A stretch of DNA of 64,000 nucleotides from Euonymus europaeus. Its lineage: Eukaryota; Streptophyta; Magnoliopsida; Celastrales; Celastraceae. Made by a program: the position numbers and the translations under genes. Below, piece by piece: positions 11,006 through 21,267 of the stretch (positions are counted from its first letter, which is position 1; each line of letters opens with the position of its first letter). The notes beneath the pieces were generated by a model. It saw nothing but the letters and a program-made list of their open reading frames with translations. It was not told the origin of the DNA and ran no database searches. The DNA is taken from contig OY756958.1 of assembly GCA_963580455.1 (NCBI GenBank), positions 1,686,501 through 1,750,500 on the forward strand. The letters run 5' to 3'.

Positions 11006-12985
11006 TCATCCATTATACAGGATTTCATCCAGAATGTGTACCGGTCCTATATGACCTAAGATACTGAACAAGCCCCGAACCATCACATTCCAGGTGGCAG
11101 TATTTGGTGGGATCCCTTTATCTGTCATCTTGTTTAAATACATGGTGGCCTCATCTACACCCACCCAGTTACAGAGCCCCCATAAAACACAACCGTACGA
11201 AATCACATCAGGATGCCACTCTCCTCGTGCACTCGTTCTATCCAAAATTTCGATAGCAACCTTAACCTTACCTTGCTTACAGTGTGCATAAATAATTATG
11301 TTATGTGTGGCAGCATCAGGCTTTGATCCCCTCACCAGCATATTCCCAAGGAGCTGCAACACCTTGTCAAGCATACCAGTATGACAGAAACCAGACAAAA
11401 TGGTATTATAAGTAACCAAGTTAGGTTCAATTCCCCTTTCTTCCATCTCATTCATAAGTTCAAACACTTCCTTCAGTCTGTTCACTCTAAAAAGACCATC
11501 CAAAAGTTCATTATATGTTGTGATGTTAGGCCAGCACCCATGTTCTGCCATTAGGTCAAGTACCCTTAATGCCCACTCTACTCTTCTACTGCTACACAAA
11601 CCTTTGATAAATGTGTTGAATGTAACTTCATTTGGAGAACAATTTTCCAGGGCCATGTTCTCTATGAGAGAATGAGCTTGGTTGAACATTGAATTCCTGC
11701 AAAATACATCCACCATGCAGGTATATGTCACAACATTAGGAAAACAACCATTCGTTATCATATAGTTCCATATCTCAGATGCACCAACCAAATCACCGGC
11801 TTTTGCAAAGCCATCAACAAGACATGTAAATGTAGTTACGTTTGGAGGACAACCATTTCCTTCCATCTGATGAGAAACAGCCACAGCTTCCCTAATATTC
11901 CCATTGGAACAGAGGCCATGTATCATAGTGTTATACACAATGACATTGGGCTCAAAACCCTCTTGAAACATCCGTTTCCACAAGTCACGAGCTTCGAATT
12001 GTCTCCCTCTGATAAAATAGCCCTTCAACAGTGAGCTAAAAGTGTGAACATTTGGGCAGCATCCTCTCACAAACATCTTGCTCAAAACAGCAAGTGATAC
12101 ATCAACATTTCCTACATTAGAAAGAGCATTGATGATTGTTGAATATGTAATGACATTTGGATCAATCCCCCTGTCGGTCATTTCACCTACCAACCAGAAC
12201 ACCTCCTCGAATTTGCATATCTTACAAAACCCATTTATCAAAGCATTATAAGCGGGCAAAATCGGTTCAAATTTCAAAGCAAGCTCCTTTGCTTCCTCTA
12301 CCTGACCAAGCTTGCAAAGCCAAGACACCACAGTTGTGTAGCTCACAGCATCCGGCTCACACCCCATCTTCGCCATTTCCACAAGTAACTTTTTGGCCCC
12401 ATCCACCCTATTATTCTTACACAAAGCCTTCAAAAGAATATTATACGTGAAAACATTTGGCTCCAAGCCATCTCTTTTCATGTTCATATAAATGGGATTA
12501 ATCAGTTGAAACTTATTCTCACCAAGTAATGCATCCAAAACATGGTTATAAATCTTAACCGTTAGTTTGCACCCAAATTCGCCAATCCTGTAGAACATTT
12601 TCAGAGCTTGCTCTGCTAATCCAGCTCTCTTATAACAATTGATCACACAAACAAACAAATCCTCACTAAACTCCATCCCCTCTAATTTCATTTGTTGCAA
12701 AAGGTATTGAACACTATCTACTTCACATTCCCCTTCGAGCTTTTGGATCATTGTTTGGTAGGTTAACTGGGTGTGCTTAAAGGTATTTGAATTGGCAACG
12801 GAAACAAAGTAGTTCAAAGCTATATTGATATTGGGTTCTTGTCTCAGTCTTCTCAAAACATGACACTCATCTAGACGAGCGGTCACGTTTTGGTCATTTT
12901 GGACAGCTGGGATTGTGTTTAGCACAAAAGGGATTGAGGGTTTGTGTACTCTCAACAGCAAGGAACATCCGTCTTTCAAATACAT
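11006..12985 (-). CDS. P-class pentatricopeptide repeat protein, At3g48810 type
   Basis: An intronless coding region of 659 residues, the same length as Arabidopsis At3g48810 as I recall it and alike throughout, from MYLKDGC to the end. From about residue 75 onward it consists of tandem 35-residue PPR units, roughly 15 or 16, with the repeated NVxTYNxLLxALCKxNR and GCxPDxxxYxxxI patterns; for example NVFTYNILLKALCKNNRVDG. There is no E, DYW or SMR extension, so it is P-class. Such proteins bind organelle RNA and stabilise or process transcripts. The N-terminus (MYLKDGCSLLLRVHKP) is basic and hydrophobic, which fits mitochondrial import, though a plastid is possible. A donor-like GTATTGC at about 13084 suggests a 5' untranslated intron. 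The gene is divergent from EMC6. Confidence 0.92.
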   Translation of the reverse strand: MYLKDGCSLLLRVHKPSIPFVLNTIPAVQNDQNVTARLDECHVLRRLRQEPNINIALNYFVSVANSNTFKHTQLTYQTMIQKLEGECEVDSVQYLLQQMKLEGMEFSEDLFVCVINCYKRAGLAEQALKMFYRIGEFGCKLTVKIYNHVLDALLGENKFQLINPIYMNMKRDGLEPNVFTYNILLKALCKNNRVDGAKKLLVEMAKMGCEPDAVSYTTVVSWLCKLGQVEEAKELALKFEPILPAYNALINGFCKICKFEEVFWLVGEMTDRGIDPNVITYSTIINALSNVGNVDVSLAVLSKMFVRGCCPNVHTFSSLLKGYFIRGRQFEARDLWKRMFQEGFEPNVIVYNTMIHGLCSNGNIREAVAVSHQMEGNGCPPNVTTFTCLVDGFAKAGDLVGASEIWNYMITNGCFPNVVTYTCMVDVFCRNSMFNQAHSLIENMALENCSPNEVTFNTFIKGLCSSRRVEWALRVLDLMAEHGCWPNITTYNELLDGLFRVNRLKEVFELMNEMEERGIEPNLVTYNTILSGFCHTGMLDKVLQLLGNMLVRGSKPDAATHNIIIYAHCKQGKVKVAIEILDRTSARGEWHPDVISYGCVLWGLCNWVGVDEATMYLNKMTDKGIPPNTATWNVMVRGLFSILGHIGPVHILDEILYNG

Positions 12986-14209
12986 TGAACGAGAAAATTA
13001 AAATCCTAAACCCAAAGAACTGTCGATTGAACAAGTTGAGAGCTCAAAAAAAACATACATGACAAAAATACAGAATAGCAATACCTCTTTCGAGTGAATC
13101 TCTCGAGCTACTGTAAGAGACTCTAAAACGAGGGAGCAAAGTGAGACGGTGGACTAGAGGGTTGAGAGGGAGACTGGCATGACCTGTTGAAGGAAGTAAT
13201 CGTCTTTTCAAACGGCGTCGTGCGACCCAGGGATTTTAATTGGGCTTTTAGTAGGTCCAAACTCCAAACCCAAATAATGTGTGAACGAAAAACGACGCTT
13301 AATTGGACTTGGACCCAGTAAAGGAAAGCCGAAAATCAAAACAAAAACAAACAAGAGTAAAGAAGCTATTCTATTTTGGTTTAACCGTCCACATAGCGAA
13401 AATCAACAAACCCCAATCGATACTCTAATTCACTAGCAGAAGCAACTGCAGAAGAGAGAACTCTCTTCGTTTCTGCAGATCCCTGCCTTTTTTACTTGGT
13501 AATTTCCGATATTTATTGTGTTTGTTTATGATTTCAACGTTTGTTCTCATTATTCTTTATTTATGTTTTTTTATGATTCGCGGATCTGTGTTTATACTTT
13601 GATATGAAACTGCTTCCGTGTGCGATTTTGTGTCGATTAGCTTTTTCTTCTTACAAATCTCGAGCGCGGTGATCGTATATACGTTGGGATCTTAAATTTC
13701 AGAAATCGAAGATGTATAATCGAATGAATCCAAAAGGAGGGTTGCGGTGATGCGTAGCTTTTGTTCTGATAATTTGAACCAACGTTTCCTTCTTTTCTCT
13801 CTCTCTCTCTCTCTCTCTCTTCGCATACGAGATTCTTACGATGATACTAATGGCGAAGAGTCCTTGGATATGTTTGTTATTGACTCTGACATTCTAGGTT
13901 AGTATTGCCTTCAAAAAATTGGTAGGGAAGTAATTATGGTCATGCATTTGCAAAGGCCTTTTCAAATAAAAATTATTGTGTTTCCTTTGCTGAACTGTGA
14001 AGTGTGTTGATCTCGTGGCTTAGTGTTTTAGGGAGTAGTTTCTTTTTTTTGTGATTGAATTCGTTGTTATTTTATTTTAAGTTGTTTGTGTTGTAAATTG
14101 CTGAAGCATAATGGTGGAATTACTTTCAGTACAAATTATAGATAATTAATGTTAGTTGTTTCTTCTTTTTCTCAGTGATTTGAATAGTGAATCAAATAGT
14201 GCGGACAGT
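12986..14209. promoter_or_regulatory. Divergent promoter and leader region of the PPR gene (-) and EMC6 (+)
   Basis: The first 150 bases are the PPR leader with a likely untranslated intron. The promoter lies around 13190-13420 and contains GGGCTTTTAG, CCCAAATAAT and AACGGCGTCG stretches. An EMC6 untranslated exon probably runs from about 13430 to 13500 and ends at CTTGGTAATT. Its intron then continues to the CAG at 14175 and contains a (CT)n tract at 13796-13820. Confidence 0.5.
13796..13820. repeat. (CT)n microsatellite in the EMC6 leader intron
   Basis: About 12 CT units lie just after CTTTTCTCT. Such tracts are common in plant 5' untranslated regions and introns. Confidence 0.85.
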
Positions 14210-17200
14210 ATGGCTGGAAATAATGGCGCTGGTGCATCTGTGAAGAAATCAAGTGAATCACTGACTGATTTACCAATCTTCAGTGCTGAGAATACGCAGA
14301 GTAACCTGAAAGTTATATATTACAGGTTTGTTCCATCAATTTGAGGATATATAGCAATCCCACCCAACCAACAATCTTTTATAGAGTATAGGATGAAGTC
14401 TTTAGGCCTGAACCAGTGGATTAAAATCTTCATACAATTTGTTCTTAGAAATTAACCAGTTCTTCTAATGCCTTCAAGCTTTCTGTGTGTGTTGTACATG
14501 ATTCTCTCATGTCTTCAGGACTGCTTTCTTCTGACTTAGATTGGACCTCGCTCGAAATTTTTCTAGATGTCAGTATATCAAGCACTTATGAATTTTTGTT
14601 TGTGCATGAATTTACCATTTGTATAATCACACATTCATTGACATTATGAGTATGTATAAGTGCATGCGTGTGTTATGATGAAACCATTTTTCATTTTTCG
14701 TGTCTGACTAATATCAATTTGTCCTTTACACGGCCATGAATTTTATCACAATTCTATGTATTAATGTTTGATGGAGTGATTCTTGGTGTAATTAGTTTGT
14801 GGGTGGATTTTTTAAGAACCCTTGATCCAGATGGTATTTGCCTTGTTGCACCCGATGATTAGAGTATGCAAGATAGATGATGCAGCGGGCCTCAGAGGCC
14901 GCAGCATGGGCCGTGGGCTGTCAACCCCTGGACTAGCTCAGAGGCCGCAACATGGCCAGCCGGCGGGCCTAGCCCAACTACATCAAGCCTGCAGACCGTC
15001 ACCCCCAACCCATCACATGCGCCCTTCCACGCGCAGTGCAGCTCAATGATTAGCATGTTGGTCTGCAGGCCACATGTTAAAGGGTATCAGGGTTCGAATT
15101 CTAGCATCAACAACCTACTGCGCGCGGAAGGGTGCATGTGATGGGTTGGGGTTGACGGTCTGCAGGCTTGATGTAGTTGGGCTAGGCCCGCTGGCTGGCC
15201 ATGCTGCGGCCTCTAAGCTAGTCTAGGGGTTGACAGCCCGTGGCCTTTGAGGCCAGTGGGGCCCGCTGCATCAATAGATTAGGATCGTTTCCAATATACA
15301 GGTCCTACAATTCCTCTCAATCCCAAACCAATGGTCTTGATATCAGTGTTGTCACTGGCTTAGGTGTGCGCCTGACACCAGGTGTAGTTGGTTAAGGCGT
15401 GCGCCTAGGTCGAGGATGGCCTTGTTTTGTATTTTAAAGGGTAAATAATAAAACCCAGTCTTTTAGTACAAGGAAAAAAAAATAAACAACGCGTGAAAAA
15501 AAGGGGTTGTGCCTCTGCTAGGGTTCCAGCTTTGACCCCTCCGTCTGTTGTTGACCAACTGAAGAATCCATCTGCGGAGCAGAGGAAGGCCCCGTCTGTC
15601 CTGCCTTTGACCAAGCCATCTGCGGAAGACCCCACTTACCACCTGGTTTTTCGACCCCTCTTGGTCATGTTGATGAATAATCTCAGTTTTGGACCACCAT
15701 GTAATAAAGGATCAAACTCAAGTGCCATCTACCACCTAGTTGTTTTACCCTCTTGCTCATGTTGATGAATAATCCCTGTTTTCTGGTTAGTTATGTGTAT
15801 GTGATGTTAAAATCAACTTTATTTTTGGCTTTTTTGTTTCATGCTATAGTAGCCTAATATGATACTTAATTTTTGATGGTTAAGACTTTGACTGTTCTAT
15901 GATTTGTGAATTTATGTTTGAATTTCATATTATATTTGTTTTTTGCATTTAATTATTTAATTTTTTATTACTGTTGCATATATTTATCATTTTATAATTA
16001 AAAATTGCGCCTTGGGCATTTTAGGGGTCTTGCACCTTTCGCTTTTAACAGCACTGCTTGATATTGTCAATACATCTTATTTTAGATTTGAATAAAAGAG
16101 GTAAAATTAATCTTTTTAAAGTTATAACTGCTTTACTGATATGGATATTTGCAAAACTACTAGTTTGGAATAGGTGGGGATCTCAATCCACAAAGAACAC
16201 TGAAGCCTTTATTTTTTATTTTCCCCTTTCATGAGGATGCATCATGGAGCTCTATCGAGATGGAAATAATCTAAATTGAATCATTCTGATATAAGTACTG
16301 AGAGATGCAATTCATTTTCTTGTGCAGCCGAACATTCATGTCCATCATTGGTGGGGTCATTTCTGGAATTTTGGGATTCACAGGATTATATGGATTTATT
16401 TTTTATTTCCTCATCATGGCAATAACTTCGGTTGGACTCATTGCCAAGGCAAATTTTTCTGTTCATTCATACTTTGATGGCTGGAACCGGATTGTGCTGG
16501 ATGGGGTTACAGGTGGTCTTATGGTGAGTTCATCTTTCATTTACAGTTCCTCATTTTTTTTTGTAAATTTACTTCACATTTTGTTGCATTTTTTTCCTTT
16601 TTTGCTTGTTATTGTAAAACGGTTAAGGCTTCTGTTTCTTCCTTTATGGAATATATGTGTCATATGAGACAGTTGCCATCAAAAGCTCATAGCATAGGCT
16701 TAGGAGAGGCTGAAGACTAATTCTTTTTTTGACGCCATTTTCATTGAAGTCCTATCAATGAAAGCACGACTTAACACGTTGCTGGTTCTTCAGATCAGTG
16801 TTGTTAAATGTGCAAAAAAAGAAAATAAATAATAAATTAACTAAATATAATGAAAGAGTAAGCAAGTTTGGTATATGTTCAATTACTGATCAAGATTGTT
16901 ACTTCTCTATTATGTCATACATTGTTTTTTTTGCCATTAATTTATTCATCTTTATCTCATTATTAATTTTTACTTCTCTATTAATATGTTTTCTTTAATT
17001 TTTCGCTTTTACATCTTTATCTCATTATTAATTTTTAATTTATCTTTTCGTTTTCGTTTTCCCTAAACTCTAAAGTAGTTATATTAAATAAAACCGAGAA
17101 AAGCAAATCCATGTTGCAGAATAAAAGAGGTGTTCGCCTTAGGGCCTTGAGACCCTTGTGCCTCAGGTCAGGCGTGCGCCTGTTTGAAGAGCTGCTTGAA

Positions 17201-19547
17201 GCGCTACCCTTGCGCCTCAGCACCTTTGACAAGACTGCTTTGGATCAACCGCAACAGCATACTTAGAGGCTCAAAAATATTTGCTTTGCCTGAACCATTT
17301 GGTTGTTAAATGTATTGACCTTTCTTTTCTTTGAAATAGTGAAATTTTATTGAAGAAAAAGGAAGACACCAAGAAGATATCTCCTTACAATAGTCTACAA
17401 TTCAAGAGATCATTAGCATCTAAGAGTAAACATTTAAAGTCTACAGCTATATGTGTTACTCCCTTCCAAATGACCCAAAATCTGATCAAATGGTTTGGGG
17501 GCAGCTAAGCTTCTCCCTTACACTTCCATAAAAAGATATATTCGAGCTTTAATTTCTTCCGTCACTGTACCTGCAACTTTGTAATAGAGCCCCATGTTTC
17601 AAAGAGCTACTTCCATTAGCTAGATGCCCATTTGCATTTACGTTTGAGTGATATTGCTTTTGGCTTCTTCCTTGTCTTTGTATAAATAGCATCTACTGGC
17701 AATATAGTAACTTTAAATCTTTCACCATGAAGCCTAACAAGCTAAAAGACTACTTTGGATGACACCTGAGTCTTCTACGCTATTCTCCCTGGAATATTTG
17801 TTTTGCCATGTACTTCAAAACTCGAAAGGAGTAGACAGTCAAATACTACTGCATATATTGTGTTGGAGATTCATTAGTATCAGTTCAAGTATTTTGCCTG
17901 GAAGTTAGTCATGCGGGGCGTTTTGCAGAAAATGATGTGGCGCTTGTTGTCTTGGTAGGTGTGACCGAGATGGTGTTGTTTACTTGTTTCAATAAAAATG
18001 TGCCCTTTGGATGGTTGGTTGTTGAAGCTCAGTACTTAGCCTGACACATGGCTGACTTCCTTGTCTTTGTCTAAAATAGCATCTACTGAAAGTCACCTTG
18101 TTGGAGTTTTTTGCTAGTTTAAAACCTTTCTTCAAGAAGCCTAACAAGTTAAAAAACTAGTTTTGTCACACCTTAGTCTTTTACGCTCGTCTCCATGGCA
18201 TGTCTGTTCTGTCTTATACTTCAAAAGGAGTAGACAGTCAAATACAATTGTGTAATATTGTTTTGGAGATTCGCTAGTGATAGTTCAAATCTTTTCGTAG
18301 GAGCAGGTTAGTTCAATCAAATTTTCATGTTCATTAATCAAAGTGTTACTTTGAAGAGTTGAATTATCGTAGGATTCATCTTCAACCAACTTGACAAAAA
18401 ACAGAGTGGTTAGATTAAATGTAGGATCTTCAACCTCCAATGAGGCAATGATAAATTTGGGGCAATTAGTCTTTCTTTTTCTTCGTGTGGAAAAAAAAAA
18501 GCACATTCAGGTGGTTCGTTGACCACCCTATGTTTCTCTTTCATCATTTCATTAGTTTATGGCATAGTTTGTTACTGTCTTATTGCTTCCCCTCTTTTGT
18601 CTCTTTATTTGTTTCCTCTTGGGTGGCTTCTTATCTGTGTTTAGATATTGTTATTGTGACAGGGTTTTTACTTTGTTTCATGGCCCTGTTTTTATTTGAA
18701 TGGATTATACTTTATTTTATATAGCATCTGTGATGATCCATATACTACCTAAGTACCTATGGCATTCATTTGGAACCTTTTCACTTATGTTTTTATCCTT
18801 ATCTGGAAATGCCTGAGAGTTTGTTTTTGCTCACGCAAGAACTCCATTGAATTTTCTGGTCATTTACTTCATTTTTACAATGAGAACTAGGGAAGATCTT
18901 TTCCCTCTTAACCATCAGTAATCCTTTCCAAATCATTCTCTAATCCTTCTTAGGCCAGATATATTGATTGAAAAGTAGTTGAATGGAATATCTCTTTAAG
19001 GTTTCAATAATCCAAAATTTAACATTTTTCCAATGAGCATTGAGCTTATAACTTCTCTGTTTTTTTATGCTTATTATGTTTTTTTATGCTTATTATTCTT
19101 ATTGTAATATTAGTAGTATTATTATTTATTGTAAATATAAGTATTGGCCTTACAAGTTCCAAACTCTCTCTGTGTATGCAGTCGTTCGTGCTGTTCTGGA
19201 CGTATCCTTTTCTTCCATTAAGATACTTTTTAAGTGCTTAATTTAATGCCACAATAGCAACTGATTTTTGTTGATACTGAAATCTTTTAAAGTTTGAACT
19301 AGATCGTGGACTCTGATCTTCCTAAAGGAGGGAAAATAATTCATGGACTGTCTAACCCTTGGTCATGATCTTATCACGGGTCTTGAATTACCAGGGAACG
19401 TTGGCATGGCAATTGTGCTTTAAAGCATTGATGCTTCAGTTTTAATTTTCAGAAGCATTAGTTCAATTTCCTTACCATCAATCTTATGCGTTGATAGTTT
19501 TCTTGACGTGAAGTAGATTTGCATATGATATTGTGCATATATTCTGA
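14210..19547 (+). CDS. EMC6: EMC6, ER membrane protein complex subunit 6
   Basis: Exons 14210-14325, 16328-16523, 19182-19201 and 19517-19547 give 363 bases, or 120 residues plus TGA. Exon 2 encodes SRTFMSIIGGVISGILGFTG and two more hydrophobic segments. Exons 3 and 4 give SFVLFWT then FAYDIVHIF, the conserved ending of the Rab5-interacting/EMC6 family (Arabidopsis At5g49540). With three transmembrane helices it is a core part of the ER membrane protein complex, which inserts multipass and tail-anchored proteins. Exon 3 is only 20 bases long. If it were not spliced, the protein would end after LFWTYPFLPLRYFLSA and lose the conserved tail. Intron 1 (2.0 kb) and intron 2 (2.66 kb) carry several transposable elements. 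The ATG follows an upstream acceptor at 14175 and has no in-frame competitor. Confidence 0.93.
14878..15273. mobile_element. Fold-back element with a tRNA-like loop (SINE-related)
   Basis: Two GC-rich arms, 14878-15036 and 15118-15273, are inverted copies of each other with only scattered mismatches. The 81-base loop has TTAGCATGTTGG like a pol III A box (about 15049) and GGGTTCGAATTC like a B box (about 15090), at tRNA-like spacing. Loop plus right arm therefore looks like a SINE: a tRNA head followed by a body. The left arm is a reversed copy of the body. It lies in EMC6 intron 1. The family is not recognised. Confidence 0.7.
15344..16056. mobile_element. Non-autonomous hAT-type element, copy 1
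   Basis: The element begins CAGTGTTGTCACTGG and ends TTTTAACAGCACTG, giving short inverted ends CAGTGYTGT. It is flanked by a perfect 8-bp duplication CTTGATAT at 15336-15343 and 16057-16064. Subterminal sequence is rich in GCGCCT-type motifs (near 15365-15405 and 16007-16030). No transposase is seen in 713 bases. The 8-bp duplication and CAGTG ends point to the hAT superfamily. It sits in EMC6 intron 1. Confidence 0.8.
16796..17237. mobile_element. Non-autonomous hAT-type element, copy 2
   Basis: It starts CAGTGTTGTTAAATGTGC and ends CACCTTTGACAAGACTG, the same end type as the copy at 15344. Flanks CTTCAGAT (16788-16795) and CTTTGGAT (17238-17245) are a degraded 8-bp duplication with 6 matches. 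The right side carries the same GCGCCT-rich subterminal motifs. It is 442 bases long and lies in EMC6 intron 2. It is older than copy 1, judging by the duplication. Confidence 0.7.
17664..18297. repeat. Tandem segmental duplication in EMC6 intron 2
   Basis: Bases 17664-17896 and 18056-18297 are diverged direct copies. Both contain CTTCCTTGTCTTTGT, AGCATCTACTG, AAGCCTAACAAG, AAAGGAGTAGACAGTCAAAT and GGAGATTC in the same order. The spacing is about 392 bases. No coding capacity is seen. Confidence 0.8.
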
Positions 19548-19881
19548 GCTAGCCTATGCAGGCTTTGATGGAAGGCGAGCCATGGTGCTACTGCTCTGAG
19601 GCAACAATGCGGTTTCGTGGATGTTGATGCACAGCTGCTACAACCGTGTTCATTGACACCAATGACGGTCAAATTCTGCTATCTTATTCATCTGTTCCCT
19701 CTGAAGAGGTTTTTGGGTCGAGTATGTCTGATATGTGGGAGTTTGTAAGGAAGTTGATTCGCAGTCTGCAATGGCAACGATTTGGTTATCTTTTTTTTAC
19801 GATTTTTTTTTTTGGGTGAGCTTTAAGCTTAATAGCTTTTTATTGAGTACTTTTGAGTAAATGGACCATAAATTTAAAGCT

Positions 19882-20086
19882 ACAGTGCCTCAGCCATCGC
19901 GTGTCGGTTGAGCACACGCTTTATCAGGGCTGGGCTATCCCCTTTTAAGCCGACAATAAGGGCCAATGGATGGCTTAATTGGTTACAGTGCCTGAGCCAT
20001 CGTGTATCGGTTGAGCACACGCTTTATCAGGGCTGGGTTATCCCCTTTTAAGCGGACAATAATGGCCAGTGGAAGGCTTAATAGGT
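19882..20086. repeat. Two-copy tandem repeat, about 103-base unit
   Basis: Units 19882-19984 and 19985-20086 are nearly identical. Each includes CAGTGCCT, GGTTGAGCACACGCTTTATC and TATCCCCTTTTAAGC. Few differences separate them, so the duplication is recent. The unit looks non-coding. Confidence 0.88.
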
Positions 20087-20179
20087 CGATTGTTCTAGTT
20101 TTGAAATACTTTAGGCCAATTAAATTATGAACATTTACGCTCAATGAAGTTATGTCTCAGGCGTGAGGTCGTTTGTGTT

Positions 20180-20700
20180 TATATTCGGCCCAAGAAAATA
20201 AATTGAACTTGCTTTAAATGGACTGGACTCCCTTCGGGCCATCCCAGGTCCAAATCTCAGCTAACTCATTATATTTAAGCCCAATTGGCCCAATAAGAAA
20301 CTCTCATTTGATGGGAATGGTAATTCCAAAACTTTTCTGGATCCAAAAAATTTAGCCCATTGAGTACTTTTTACTTAATGGGCCGATTAAGGTATAACAT
20401 TCGAGCCCAACTTTTGTGGCTCAATGGCCCATTAACAACAACTCATTGTTTTAAGAGGCCGATGAGCCCAGAAAAGTTCTAGGTTCGACAGTTTTAGGCC
20501 CAATTGGCCCATTTATGATGATATTACTGGACTTCGCGGGCCCATTCAACTTGGGCCTAATCTCATGGACTTAAACATAATTGGTCTATACAATTTGGCC
20601 CAATAAGGCTATTTGAATTGTGAGGACTAATAAAGGCCCAATAGGTCAATTAAAAATTGATTCAGCCCGGACGTTTTGATCCAACCAGACCCGTAATATG
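20180..20700. repeat. GGCCCA/TGGGCC-dense degenerate repeat region
   Basis: More than ten copies of GGCCCA, AGCCCA or their complements occur in about 500 bases, many as the pair GGCCCAATTGGCCCA or close variants (around 20275, 20490, 20595 and 20635). No regular period was fixed. It may be a decayed tandem repeat. It may also be a cluster of site II-like elements, but it is not just upstream of either neighbour's start codon. Confidence 0.5.
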
Positions 20701-21267
20701 AGCTTAACTTTAGTTTATGTTTACTTAAATTTATCTCCACCATGTTTAGTCAATATTGTCTTCCGTAGCCACGTTGAGCCGTCTGCACTACTTTATGGCC
20801 ACCTCTACCGTTGTCTACAATCGGCCTCCTAATTGTTAAGCATCATAATCTAGGCTGTTCGGCCAACTGAAACTGCCAGGAAATTGCGTTTATTAAAATT
20901 ACTTGATAACCCAACCTAAATGCTATTAATGGCCCATGTAATAACTTAGTGGTAGAATATACTTTTTTTAAAAGAATGAGTCACGCAGAACTAATCCTAA
21001 ATAAGCACTCCATACTATAATCCTTCCTATACATAATCGCTCTTCCATTACCATTATCAAAGGCCAAGTTGCCAGCCATTGCAACTGCTCTCAAGCATCA
21101 TATTCCTCTTCCATTCCGGGTAGAAAATCTTTCTTGTGCACTTCGAGATCATGCTATTCAGCCTCACCCCTGTTCATTTGAGGAGTATCAGCAAATTGGT
21201 ACTTACAAATTTAAACAACTTAAGCAGACTAAAGGAAGCTGAATTTAGTAAGGAACAAGAAATTTGT

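Larger units (their letters stand above)
19548..21267. other. Intergenic between EMC6 and RWA2 with repeats
   Basis: The EMC6 3' untranslated region occupies the first few hundred bases. A two-copy tandem repeat follows at 19882-20086, then a stretch dense in GGCCCA/TGGGCC at about 20180-20700. Bases 20700-21267 are AT-rich and may include the last RWA2 exon or its 3' untranslated region. Confidence 0.5.

Noticed and set aside
12157..12450. Plus-strand frame within the PPR gene
   Set aside because: Antisense shadow of the long PPR coding region.
15037..15117. A functional tRNA gene
   Set aside because: A- and B-box-like motifs exist but the acceptor and other stems do not pair like a tRNA; it is better seen as a SINE head.
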